Origin: Bacteroidales bacterium
GTDB taxonomy: Bacteria; Bacteroidota; Bacteroidia; Bacteroidales; Dysgonomonadaceae
DNA length: 6,328 nt
Reading direction: 5' to 3'
Assembly: GCA_012841425.1 (NCBI GenBank)
Contig: DUUR01000191.1
Coordinates: 1-6,328 of the forward strand
The translations under genes and the position numbers were made by a program. The notes under the pieces are model-generated. The model searched no databases and was not told where the DNA came from. It saw nothing but the letters and a program-made list of their open reading frames with translations. Shown one piece after another: positions 1 through 6,328 of this stretch. Within the stretch, counting starts at the first letter, position 1, and every line of letters begins with the position of its first letter.

Positions 1-686
1 AAGCTATCGTGGTTTAGGTATCCAAACATGCTATCGCTACCGCTGCCAGGAAGTGCAGTTATCGCAGCACATTCCAATATTTTTCCCATATGAATTGCCA
101 ATCCCTTATCAAAACCCTCTTTAATAGCCAATGCAGAAAACACAGAAGGGTCGTAAGCTCTTCCAGCGATAATCAAATCGGCGCCATTATTCAAAGCTTC
201 AATAAAAGGTTCTTCACCCATCTGTGCAACTATTCTAACCGTTTTGTCAACATCACTCTCGCTTATCTGTTCAGCAGGATGTAATGGAGATATGTTGCCC
301 AAACGAAGATTTTCCTTTATAAAATCTTTCTCGAATTCAGAATCTATAATAGCCAATTTATAAGATAAACTCTTTTCTCTTGTAATCTCTTTTATTATAT
401 CCACAGTTAGATTTACGTGAGGCTTACCTCCGCTACCACCTGCTGTGCCAATTATAAGAGGAATTCCTGCTTCAAGTGCTGCAGGAATCATAATCTCAAG
501 ATCTCTTTTAACAGAGTTTCTATCTGTGAAAGATTTACCTGCTCCCAAATAGTATGGACCTGGATCTGTAGATCCAGCATCAACCGCTATTACATGCGGT
601 TTGCGCTCCATCCCAGCAATAAACGATTCAATTGGAAATCCATAACCTAGTATAGCTGTAGGTGATAATACTCTAATCTCTTTCAT
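1..686 (-). CDS. AtuA-family (DUF1446) protein, N-terminal 228 residues, truncated by window edge
   Basis: The frame is open from an ATG at 686 to the window edge, giving 228 codons with no stop; the C-terminal part lies outside. The protein resembles the acyclic terpene utilisation AtuA / DUF1446 family. Visible features are DAGSTDPGP (about residues 36-44), a glycine-rich loop GTAGGSGG (80-87), AGRAYDP (174-180) and GKILEC (201-206), which matches the G-x-LEC stretch of this family. No signal peptide or membrane segment is visible, so it is probably cytoplasmic. It starts 70 bases after mal on the same strand and is probably the fifth gene of the glutamate mutase operon. From memory, AtuA-family genes, often with a small DUF4387 gene, follow mal in other glutamate fermenters. 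AtuA itself is linked to citronellol/geraniol catabolism in Pseudomonas, but its reaction is not settled and that role does not fit here. A step acting on mesaconate, citramalate or a CoA derivative is only a guess. Family assignment is fairly sure; function is unknown. Confidence 0.85.
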   Translation of the reverse strand, partial: MKEIRVLSPTAILGYGFPIESFIAGMERKPHVIAVDAGSTDPGPYYLGAGKSFTDRNSVKRDLEIMIPAALEAGIPLIIGTAGGSGGKPHVNLTVDIIKEITREKSLSYKLAIIDSEFEKDFIKENLRLGNISPLHPAEQISESDVDKTVRIVAQMGEEPFIEALNNGADLIIAGRAYDPSVFSALAIKEGFDKGLAIHMGKILECAAITALPGSGSDSMFGYLNHDS

Positions 687-727
687 TGTTTTTATAGTTC
701 TCAATATTTATGATTCTGAAATTATAG

Positions 728-769
728 AAAAACACTTTGTGTTCAATTATCAAAGTTTATAGTGTTTTT
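728..769 (-). terminator. Weak hairpin at the end of mal (possible attenuator or partial terminator)
   Basis: Bases 728-736 and 761-769 are complementary over 9 bp (AAAAACACT with AGTGTTTTT). The loop contains an alternative inner pairing, CTTTG with CAAAG. The hairpin overlaps the mal stop codon, and the T run is part of the stem rather than a free tail. The stem is A/T-rich and the loop is long, so strong termination is unlikely. At most it may lower transcription into the AtuA-family gene or protect the mRNA 3' end. Confidence 0.25.
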
Positions 770-2010
770 GTTGCAGAGTGTATTGCCAATATACGGTTAA
801 TCTCATTATAAACTATCATATATCCCTCATCTACGCCCATGCCTGGCTTGGCCAGAATTTGATCGGGTTGAGTGGCCATGGCTATATGAGCACAAATTTC
901 GGCAGAACGAGATGTTTCATTACAAGTTCCCCCCAAATAAGCCCCAATTCCATGTTCTTTACAATATAGAACAGCTTCAATGCTATTATTAATCCCCCCT
1001 AAGTCAGGAGTTTTAATTTGCATCATATGACCCGCTTTCATTTTACAGAAGTCGATAATATCTTGCAACGTATTACACCACTCATCGGCAACAAGCTCTG
1101 CCGATATTCCTTTTTCTTCAATTTTACTACGTAATATTTGCAACGCTTCCATCTGTGGCTTCTTGTCTCCCATATCAACTGGGCCTTCAACTCTAAGCAA
1201 AAAAGGACTAGTAATTTGCTCTAATTCACCAATGTAGTTAGTGATTAAATCCAGGTCGTTGTTAAATATAATGCTTAAAGTACCATATAGGTCTATATGT
1301 ATTACTGGGTTGTAACTACTATCTGGTCTCATAGAAATAATTCTATCTCTCAACCAACTCAGATACTTTTTCACCTTCTGTCCATTAGCTCCAACTTTGT
1401 TTTCGGGGTGATTAAACAATGCATGAGGAAGCACATCGGCCCTCTTCATTATCATTTTATCTGCATTTAAATAACGATCATCGCCCGATTGTGAGAAAAT
1501 GGGTATCACAGTTTCAGATAGCTTAGTGCCATATTCCTCTGCAATTACTTGGGCCATTAACAGTGATCTGCTTTTGGCAACTGCATCAAGGCATGCCTGA
1601 GTTACACCGTATCTAATTGCGGTATGAAATTGTTTACCTGTGTTTGGGTTTATAGCATTTTCAATTCTATTGCACATCTCTTTAAATGTGCCAATCTCTT
1701 TTCCCTCAAATAGGGGAGCAATCTCCTTCTCAATTACAGGTATAAAGTTCTCTGCCAAAAAAAGAGGGTCTCGCCCCCCGGCTCCCGAATATTGTACCGC
1801 AGCACAATCTCCAAAAGCAAATGCTCCATTTTCTAAAGCAAAAATTATTGAGATCGACTCTCCAGCTTGTCTCACCGATTTAAATCCTGGTGTTGCTGTA
1901 TCTCCTTTGTAAAATGCACCATCATTCTCAGCTCCCTTTTTAATTGCCAGCTGGTCGTCGAAGTAGAACCCTGTTTTACCTGGCGAACAAATAAGTTTCT
2001 TTATCTTCAT
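757..2010 (-). CDS. mal: 3-methylaspartate ammonia-lyase (EC 4.3.1.2)
   Basis: This cytoplasmic enolase-superfamily enzyme removes ammonia from (2S,3S)-3-methylaspartate to give mesaconate, the step after glutamate mutase. At 417 residues it is close to the 413 of the Clostridium tetanomorphum enzyme. Residues known from that enzyme recur with a constant shift of +2: His196 (H194), the Mg2+ ligands Asp240, Glu275 and Asp309 (D238, E273, D307), Gln331, the catalytic base Lys333 in QIKTPDLGG (K331), and Cys363 in GGTCNETS (C361). An N-terminal capping domain (about residues 1-160) precedes the C-terminal barrel. The gene starts 21 bases after the glmE stop, so it is cotranscribed. No clear Shine-Dalgarno sequence precedes the ATG, and the start is supported by the usual MKI-type N-terminus. 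The full catalytic set indicates an active enzyme. Confidence in function is very high. Confidence 0.97.
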   Translation of the reverse strand: MKIKKLICSPGKTGFYFDDQLAIKKGAENDGAFYKGDTATPGFKSVRQAGESISIIFALENGAFAFGDCAAVQYSGAGGRDPLFLAENFIPVIEKEIAPLFEGKEIGTFKEMCNRIENAINPNTGKQFHTAIRYGVTQACLDAVAKSRSLLMAQVIAEEYGTKLSETVIPIFSQSGDDRYLNADKMIMKRADVLPHALFNHPENKVGANGQKVKKYLSWLRDRIISMRPDSSYNPVIHIDLYGTLSIIFNNDLDLITNYIGELEQITSPFLLRVEGPVDMGDKKPQMEALQILRSKIEEKGISAELVADEWCNTLQDIIDFCKMKAGHMMQIKTPDLGGINNSIEAVLYCKEHGIGAYLGGTCNETSRSAEICAHIAMATQPDQILAKPGMGVDEGYMIVYNEINRILAIHSATKTL

Positions 2011-2031
2011 CAGTTTCTTTTTTACTAATTA

Positions 2032-3489
2032 TTATCTCTTTCCAGGATGTCCCACTAAAAAACCTTTACCAATTGCATAAACATCATCAATTACCATTTG
2101 AATGCTTACGGGGCGTTTCTCTTGAACTGCACGTTCTTCTAGTTTACCTCTATGGAAGTTTTTAATTTCTGGGGTGAATGGCAAATTGCCAGTATCTATT
2201 AATCTAACTGCACCCATCTTATCTCTAGCTGGCATAACTTTGCCTGCATTATATTTACTCGGAGCAAAAGGAATATCAATAACACCTGCTTCAAAAGCAG
2301 CAACTGTGCCCACTGCAATATCTCCTTTACCTAGTTCCTCAACTTTGTTTAATATACATTTAACCTCTTCCCCAATAATTTCACTTTCCGCAATTACAGC
2401 AGGTATAGTTCGTAGGTCTTGATCTCTAAGCATAGATACTAGCTGTTTAGTTGCAAGTAGCCCCGCCGCATTAGCTTCTTTTGTGGGAACACCCATTGCC
2501 TCATGTGGCGTTTTAACAATAACTTTTGTAGCTTTAGCCAGAACTGCCACCGCTGCACCCCATGATATAACCCCAAAAGCTTTTGATTCATCTTGCGGAA
2601 ACCCTCCCATCCACTGATGAAAGACCGTAGTAACCCTAACATCAGTATAACCAAACTTATCCAAATACATTCTTGTTAGCGATTCTAGAGATTTAATAGC
2701 TGCTACATCTTGAATTAAGTTGCCACACTGGCCATAGCCAACTGTAATATCTTTCACCCCTTGTTCTGCAGCAAGCAAAGCCTCTATTATTGCTACCGAT
2801 CCAGATAAGCAAGGCGATATAAGGGTGCCTGTTAGTGGTCCAAATGGTTCGCGATTAATTGATACGCCTGCTTCTTCATACATACCAATTAATCTGTCTG
2901 TATACTGCCAGTGTGAAATTGTTTGTTCTATCGAATGATTTTTAGAATAGGGTATATTATATGAAATTCCACCACCTTCATATGATGTGAACCCTCCTGC
3001 AATTGATATTTCTGTAAGTAATCTAGCGTCGGGAGTACCATGACGTACTTGCAGTGGTTTTTTTAAAGCAGATGTAACTTTGCGACAAATATCCACCCCG
3101 TAGTTTACAATAGGGAATCCATTCAACATCGATCTTCCCGTCTCCTTGCTTTTATTTATCCCTTCTTCTGCTTCATTATATCTATTTAATCTAGTATAAC
3201 TGTCTACTGTTGTAGGTAGAAGGTCGGCTTCACCCTCATTCTCTAGATACTTAAGCAGATTTATATGCTCTTCATATAATGCTACTCCAGCTCTGGGTTG
3301 TATTAAAGTAAGACCCTTTGTCGCAGCATCAGCCAACTTTAGTCCAAATCGTTTCTCTGCTGGTATCGACTTCTGGTGCTCTACTGAAGATTTAAAGTCC
3401 ACCTCCTTGCCTGTTTTCCATTGATTTAGTACCTTTTCGCGTTCTGCAAAAAAGGAGTCATTAGATAATTTTTTATTGGATATTTCCAT
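2032..3489 (-). CDS. glmE: Glutamate mutase (methylaspartate mutase) epsilon subunit (EC 5.4.99.1)
   Basis: GlmE is the large catalytic subunit of adenosylcobalamin-dependent glutamate mutase. It is a TIM barrel that holds glutamate while the cofactor radical rearranges its carbon skeleton to 3-methylaspartate. It works as an E2S2 complex with GlmS. Its 485 residues compare with 483 in Clostridium cochlearium. Known active-site residues fall at exactly the same numbers: the substrate-binding arginine claw Arg66 (in PRAG), Arg100 and Arg149 (in VRHGTPDA), then Glu171, Tyr177 and Tyr181 around [11 protein letters not shown], and Lys326 and Glu330 (in VKTPHE) near the cofactor. No insertion or deletion therefore falls between residues 66 and 330. 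The gene lies 48 bases after glmL and 21 before mal. The A/T-rich leader shows no Shine-Dalgarno sequence, as is common in Bacteroidota. Identity and activity are very likely. Confidence 0.98.
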   Translation of the reverse strand: MEISNKKLSNDSFFAEREKVLNQWKTGKEVDFKSSVEHQKSIPAEKRFGLKLADAATKGLTLIQPRAGVALYEEHINLLKYLENEGEADLLPTTVDSYTRLNRYNEAEEGINKSKETGRSMLNGFPIVNYGVDICRKVTSALKKPLQVRHGTPDARLLTEISIAGGFTSYEGGGISYNIPYSKNHSIEQTISHWQYTDRLIGMYEEAGVSINREPFGPLTGTLISPCLSGSVAIIEALLAAEQGVKDITVGYGQCGNLIQDVAAIKSLESLTRMYLDKFGYTDVRVTTVFHQWMGGFPQDESKAFGVISWGAAVAVLAKATKVIVKTPHEAMGVPTKEANAAGLLATKQLVSMLRDQDLRTIPAVIAESEIIGEEVKCILNKVEELGKGDIAVGTVAAFEAGVIDIPFAPSKYNAGKVMPARDKMGAVRLIDTGNLPFTPEIKNFHRGKLEERAVQEKRPVSIQMVIDDVYAIGKGFLVGHPGKR

Positions 3490-3537
3490 ACTTTTTAGAT
3501 TAAAAAAATTCTAGGTTGTTATCTTGATATTATATGT

Positions 3538-4923
3538 TCAATTGATCTTTACTGTGTTTCCTTTCAGTAGCTTCACTGCTAGGCTAGGGTAGTCTTTACT
3601 TAATAATCCCATCGAAGAGAATATATACCTTTTATCTATTAAATAATCTGGCCCTATAGGTTTAGCATAGTTTATATCTTCGGGAGATTTCTCCACACTT
3701 TTTAAAATGTCGATTGGATTCATGGCATTTACTATAACACCCCCAATGCCAATTACAGTTTTAATACTTGTAAGATCCTTTCCCGTAAGAGCAAATGTCT
3801 CACCCAAAGGTGTGTAAACCAAATCATACTTTCCTACATGCCGTTCTATTGCAATCTTAGCCGCAGAGTGTGCCAAATACTCTTCTATGATTTGCTCAGC
3901 CGAGCCACTTTCGGCTATACTTTCTGGCCGATCTATACATCTGTTAATCCAGAAATCGATAATACCCATATCAACATGCGCTGATTTAGAGAGAGACTCT
4001 AAATTGATCTCATCTCTCAGGGAGCTCAGGCTATACCTCATTCCGAGGTCACCCTCAACGCTACGTTTACTTCTTGGCTCAGGTAGTCCTTTAATTATAG
4101 TATTTGCCACAGTTGGCTTACCCTCAGCAATCGAGTAAATATCTGTAGTTGCTCCACCAATATCAATTGCAACCAGTTCTCCCATACCATCTTCATCTGA
4201 AGTTCCATTGCTAAGTAGTTCACAAGCCATTAAAACAGACAAAGGCGTTGGAATAATATCGTTTTCAGACATCTCTTGCAACCTGTTTAACCCCTTAGCT
4301 TCAATAATGTGATTTATGAAAAGCTCTTTAATCTTCTCACGAGCAGGCTCAATATTTAGTTTGTTAAACGAAGGCATTACGTTTTCAGTAATCACAAATT
4401 GTTTATTCGAAGCTTTAAATATTTGTGTTATCTCGGAAGTCGCACTTTTATTACCTGCCACAATAACTCTAAAGTTACCTTCAATCTCAGTAAGCCTTTT
4501 TGCATTTTGAATTATTACCTCCTTGTTGCCACCGTCGGTGCCACCAGAGAGTAGAATCAGGTCCGCATTAATATTCTGAATTTCTATCTGCTCATCGGGT
4601 GATAGTTCAAAAGCATAGCTTTTTACAACTTTTGCCCCAGCACTAGACGCTGCAAGTTTAGCTGCTTTTGATGTTAGCTCAGGAACAAGCCCAATAGCTA
4701 CCATCTTCAGGCCACCAGCCGCACTACTACAACAATACAGCTTGTCATAATTGAAGCTTGGAGCTATGTTTTTTATTTTGCTGTAAGCCTTGTTAAACCC
4801 CTCCAAAACATCCGTCTCAATAGTTGTAAAAGCAATAGCTGTTGCTATTATTTTTTCTTGCACGGTATTAATGGCGGTGAGTTTTGTATATGTACTGCCT
4901 ATATCTGCAGTGAGTAGATTCAT
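3538..4923 (-). CDS. glmL: Glutamate mutase accessory protein GlmL (MutL family, ASKHA ATPase fold)
   Basis: This 461-residue protein belongs to the GlmL/MutL family found between glmS and glmE in methylaspartate operons. It is unrelated to the DNA mismatch-repair protein MutL. Two actin-like phosphate-binding motifs mark the ASKHA fold: DIGSTYTK (residues 7-14) and DIGGATTD (254-261). Family signatures SSAAGGLKM (66-74), SGGTDGGN (126-133), VEGDLGMRY (289-297) and IGIGGV (391-396) are also present. It is not needed for catalysis in vitro. By fold and context it is thought to act as a chaperone or reactivase that renews inactivated cobalamin cofactor on the mutase, although direct proof is limited. 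It begins 4 bases after the glmS stop, which suggests translational coupling, and is followed after 48 bases by glmE. No transmembrane segment or signal peptide is visible. Identity is sure; the exact role is inferred. Confidence 0.95.
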   Translation of the reverse strand: MNLLTADIGSTYTKLTAINTVQEKIIATAIAFTTIETDVLEGFNKAYSKIKNIAPSFNYDKLYCCSSAAGGLKMVAIGLVPELTSKAAKLAASSAGAKVVKSYAFELSPDEQIEIQNINADLILLSGGTDGGNKEVIIQNAKRLTEIEGNFRVIVAGNKSATSEITQIFKASNKQFVITENVMPSFNKLNIEPAREKIKELFINHIIEAKGLNRLQEMSENDIIPTPLSVLMACELLSNGTSDEDGMGELVAIDIGGATTDIYSIAEGKPTVANTIIKGLPEPRSKRSVEGDLGMRYSLSSLRDEINLESLSKSAHVDMGIIDFWINRCIDRPESIAESGSAEQIIEEYLAHSAAKIAIERHVGKYDLVYTPLGETFALTGKDLTSIKTVIGIGGVIVNAMNPIDILKSVEKSPEDINYAKPIGPDYLIDKRYIFSSMGLLSKDYPSLAVKLLKGNTVKIN

Positions 4924-4927
4924 TGTG

Positions 4928-5368
4928 TCAACTTTTTTGAACCTTTAGTAGATCTTTTAAATACTCTATACCCTCCTCTATATCAGAGCCAGGGGGATAA
5001 ACTTTTGTGAATCCCATGTCGATAAACCTTTTTTCAACATCCTCAAAGTTCTGTTTGCCAACCACTAAGTTCCCGCCCACAATAAGAGGAATATCTGTTA
5101 AACCCGCCTCGTCACATTTCTCACGTAGCCCTCTGCAATCAATTTCACCATGACCATAAAGAGATGAAACCATTATTGCATCAGCATTAGTTTCAAGTGC
5201 GGCATCAATATACTCTTCCTGATCAACCATCACTCCTAGGTTTATTACGTTAAAGCCCGCTTCTTCGAGTTTAAATGTTAATATTTTATTTCCTACTGCA
5301 TGTACATCTGACCCAATAACACCGGTTACAATTGTTATTGAATCATTGTTCGATTTTTTGTTTTTCAT
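4928..5368 (-). CDS. glmS: Glutamate mutase (methylaspartate mutase) sigma subunit, B12-binding (EC 5.4.99.1)
   Basis: GlmS is the small cobalamin-binding subunit of glutamate mutase. It has a Rossmann-like fold that binds B12 in the base-off, His-on mode. The diagnostic motif DxHxxG is DVHAVG (residues 21-26), with His23 as the cobalt ligand. The S-x-L motif is in SSLYGHGE (68-75) and the GG motif is GGN (98-100), both in the expected order around the dimethylbenzimidazole tail. At 146 residues it is slightly longer than the clostridial protein (about 137), mostly through a polar N-terminal extension [10 protein letters not shown]. The ATG at 5368 is preceded by an A/T-rich leader without a clear Shine-Dalgarno sequence. 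A start a few codons downstream is not possible because the next Met is far inside the fold. It is the first gene of the operon, about 55 bases after the predicted transcription start. The name should not be confused with glucosamine-6-phosphate synthase. Confidence 0.97.
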   Translation of the reverse strand: MKNKKSNNDSITIVTGVIGSDVHAVGNKILTFKLEEAGFNVINLGVMVDQEEYIDAALETNADAIMVSSLYGHGEIDCRGLREKCDEAGLTDIPLIVGGNLVVGKQNFEDVEKRFIDMGFTKVYPPGSDIEEGIEYLKDLLKVQKS

Positions 5369-5413
5369 ACCATTAAAGCTATAATTTACAATGTAATTAG
5401 ACTTAGTTCTTCA

Positions 5414-5438
5414 CTAATTTGTACTAATACAAAATTAG
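5414..5438. promoter_or_regulatory. Inverted repeat over the -7 box and start site of the glm operon (candidate operator)
   Basis: Arms CTAATTTGTA (5414-5423) and TACAAAATTAG (5428-5438) are inverted copies that differ by one extra A/T base, separated by CTAA. One arm covers the whole -7 box and the other lies over the expected transcription start. A dimeric repressor bound here would block RNA polymerase; equally, the first bases of the mRNA could form a hairpin. In such A/T-rich DNA a 10-11 base repeat may be chance. No regulator gene is in the window. Confidence 0.4.
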
Positions 5439-5459
5439 ACCTTTTGATGTTATAAACAA
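5430..5459 (-). promoter_or_regulatory. Bacteroidota-type sigma-ABfr promoter for the glmS-glmL-glmE-mal operon
   Basis: On the minus strand a TTG (5459-5457) is followed by exactly 19 bases and then TAATTTTG (5437-5430). This matches the -33 TTG and -7 TAnnTTTG consensus described for primary-sigma promoters of Bacteroides and relatives at every fixed position. Transcription would begin near 5423, leaving a leader of about 55 bases before glmS. The region upstream of the TTG (about 5460-5525) is very A/T-rich, as promoter-upstream DNA often is. No other equally good match was seen in front of the later genes, which agrees with a single operon. Confidence 0.8.
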
Positions 5460-5553
5460 AAGAATTTGGCTAAAATAAATATTACTATTTATCGCATTCT
5501 ATTTAAATAAATAAAATAAAATTGTCGTGCTCGATTTTGAGTGATTTCATAAC

Positions 5554-5561
5554 TATATTTG
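5554..5561 (+). promoter_or_regulatory. Candidate -7 box on the plus strand (TATATTTG)
   Basis: TATATTTG fits TAnnTTTG exactly and points toward the structured stretch starting near 5576. A start would fall around 5567. The expected TTG at 19-21 bases upstream is absent; the nearest TTG (5537-5539) leaves only 14 bases. It is therefore a half-match only, in DNA where such words arise by chance. Confidence 0.25.
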
Positions 5562-5575
5562 CAATATTTAAATTC

Positions 5576-5776
5576 ACATTACATAAGAGTGACCTAAGGA
5601 TATAATGTACCTTGGCTCGTTAATACTAGGTGCATACCTAGTCCTGTTGTAAAAGGGGTTTAACCGAACAAGGTACGGCCGATGTATGGGTAATGTTAGA
5701 AGGTGATACCTGCAAAATCAGGACGACACACACACAAAAAAAAAGAGATTGCTCTCATAAAGGTGCAATCTCTTTT
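5576..5776 (+). ncRNA. Candidate structured non-coding RNA of unknown family
   Basis: This gap between sucD and glmS has no open frame of note but shows nested complementarity. An outer 7-bp helix joins 5576-5582 with 5690-5696. Inside it an 8-bp helix joins GTACCTTG (5607-5614) with CAAGGTAC (5669-5676). Further in, GUUAA (5619-5623) can pair with UUAAC (5660-5664), enclosing a perfect 7-bp hairpin with a 4-base loop (5625-5642). A 6-bp match between GTCCTG (5641-5646) and CAGGAC (5719-5724) would form a pseudoknot. The local GC content is higher than that of the surrounding spacer. A plus-strand RNA would end at the hairpin at 5741-5776. Plus-strand reading is favoured by the half-promoter at 5554 and one possible G-U pair (5606/5677), but strand is not proven. 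It lies upstream of the glmS promoter, so it is not the glmS leader. I do not recognise it as a known riboswitch, tRNA, SRP or 6S RNA. Confidence 0.4.
5736..5776 (-). terminator. Rho-independent terminator of sucD (possibly usable in both directions)
   Basis: A perfect 12-bp stem (5741-5752 with 5765-5776) encloses a 12-base loop. Read on the minus strand it runs directly into nine consecutive T (5744-5736), the classic form, about 60 bases after the sucD stop. Read on the plus strand it ends in TTTTGATTT, a weaker tail that could still end a plus-strand transcript. It separates sucD from the glm operon, which therefore needs its own promoter. Confidence 0.88.
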
Positions 5777-5836
5777 GATTTGGTATTTAATAAGTTGTAA
5801 TTTCTTTTTCTTTAGATTATTAATGACATTCAATCT

Positions 5837-6328
5837 CTATAATCTTCTTTTTAATAATTCGGGAATTAAACTAGGCTCATTGGCAACCTGTACTCCTACT
5901 GCCTCAAATGCTGCAATCTTTTCTGCTGCTGTGCCCGATCCGCTTGAAATGATAGCCCCTGCGTGACCCATTTGTTTTCCTGGAGGTGCTTGCTGCCCGG
6001 CTATAAATGCAACTACTGGTTTAGTCACATGTTTTTTTATGTACTCAGCAGCTTGTTCCTCTGCATCACCTCCTATTTCGCCAATAAGAACAATTGAATC
6101 TGTTTCTGGATCATTTTCAAACATATTTAAAAGCTCTTGGTAATATAAGCCCACCACTGGGTCACCTCCAACTCCCACTGCAGTAGATTGTCCCATTCCA
6201 TTGGCAGTAAGATTATATACTACTTCATAAGTTAGAGTGCCACTTCTGCTAATTACTCCTGTGCTTCCTTTTTTGAATATCATTGTGGGCATTATTCCCA
6301 CCATACTCTTTTCTGGTGAAATTAATCC
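5837..6328 (-). CDS. sucD: Succinyl-CoA synthetase (ADP/GDP-forming) alpha subunit, C-terminal part, truncated by window edge
   Basis: SucD with SucC makes succinyl-CoA synthetase, which interconverts succinyl-CoA and succinate with formation of ATP or GTP in the cytoplasm. The frame continues beyond the window edge; 163 codons to a TAG stop are visible, against about 290 in the whole protein. What is visible covers the end of the CoA-binding domain and the ligase domain. It includes the run [14 protein letters not shown], the segment [14 protein letters not shown], and the active-site motif GHAGAI, whose histidine is phosphorylated during catalysis. The N-terminal CoA-binding part is outside. 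The Met at 6304 is internal, not the start, because family-typical sequence (GLISPEKS) precedes it in frame. A strong terminator follows the gene, so it is not part of the glm operon; sucC probably lies upstream outside the window. The succinyl-CoA ligase identity is firm. Confidence 0.95.
   Translation of the reverse strand, partial: GLISPEKSMVGIMPTMIFKKGSTGVISRSGTLTYEVVYNLTANGMGQSTAVGVGGDPVVGLYYQELLNMFENDPETDSIVLIGEIGGDAEEQAAEYIKKHVTKPVVAFIAGQQAPPGKQMGHAGAIISSGSGTAAEKIAAFEAVGVQVANEPSLIPELLKRRL

Noticed and set aside
90..650. Two short plus-strand open frames (90-284 and 417-650)
   Set aside because: Both are antisense to the AtuA-family gene, whose family motifs span the same bases, and the peptides look like reverse-strand translations with no domain features.
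2439..2654. Open frame of 71 codons on the minus strand
   Set aside because: It lies wholly inside glmE in another frame and has no recognisable protein features; glmE is certain from its active-site residues.
5643..5712. 5S rRNA fragment (CCGAAC and GGCCGATG resemble 5S loop segments)
   Set aside because: The spacing between the two words is far too short and the 5S terminal stem is absent.
5607..5725. Cobalamin riboswitch on the plus strand (GTTAAT, a GGTG-containing hairpin, and GATACCTGC near the end resemble pieces of the B12 aptamer)
   Set aside because: The GGGAA/CCCGCAAC core and the GCCACTG and GGGAAGG segments are missing, the B12-box match is only partial, and the strand points away from the B12-dependent operon with no plus-strand gene downstream.
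5726..5744. Short CA repeat followed by an A run, as a possible phase-variable tract
   Set aside because: It has only about five CA units and lies in a non-coding spacer; the A run is explained as the T tail of the sucD terminator.
5703..5966. Plus-strand open frame of 87 codons across the sucD terminator
   Set aside because: It runs through the terminator hairpin and then antisense into conserved sucD coding sequence, so it is a chance frame.
4928..6328. sucD as part of the glutamate mutase operon because both are on the same strand
   Set aside because: A strong terminator and a gap of about 470 bases with a separate consensus promoter divide them.

Overview
The window suggests an AT-rich, probably anaerobic member of the Bacteroidota. 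The main support is an exact Bacteroidota-type promoter (TTG, 19 bases, TAATTTTG) upstream of the main operon, together with the lack of clear Shine-Dalgarno sequences before its starts. The species cannot be named from this sequence. All protein genes lie on the minus strand, so the window reads biologically from high to low coordinates.

Positions 5837-6328 hold the C-terminal part of the succinyl-CoA synthetase alpha subunit (sucD), which includes the active-site histidine motif. A strong hairpin-plus-T-tract terminator follows at 5736-5776. Positions 5369-5835 hold no protein gene. This gap contains the terminator, a stretch at about 5576-5724 rich in long-range complementarity (a possible structured RNA, best read on the plus strand), an A/T-rich tract, the operon promoter, and an inverted repeat lying over its -7 box.

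Positions 5368 down to 1 form a five-gene operon: glmS, glmL, glmE, mal and an AtuA-family gene cut by the window edge. GlmS and GlmE are the two subunits of adenosylcobalamin-dependent glutamate mutase (methylaspartate mutase). GlmL is its ASKHA-fold accessory protein. Mal is 3-methylaspartate ammonia-lyase. Together they convert L-glutamate to (2S,3S)-3-methylaspartate and then to mesaconate plus ammonia, the first two steps of the methylaspartate route of glutamate fermentation. The order S-L-E-Mal is the one known from glutamate-fermenting clostridia. The active-site residues known for GlmE and Mal are all present at the expected positions, so the pathway looks functional.

The items most worth a second look are the unexplained structured stretch at 5576-5724, the palindrome over the operon promoter, and the AtuA-family gene, whose role in glutamate fermentation is unresolved. 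No mobile element, CRISPR array, tRNA or rRNA gene was found.
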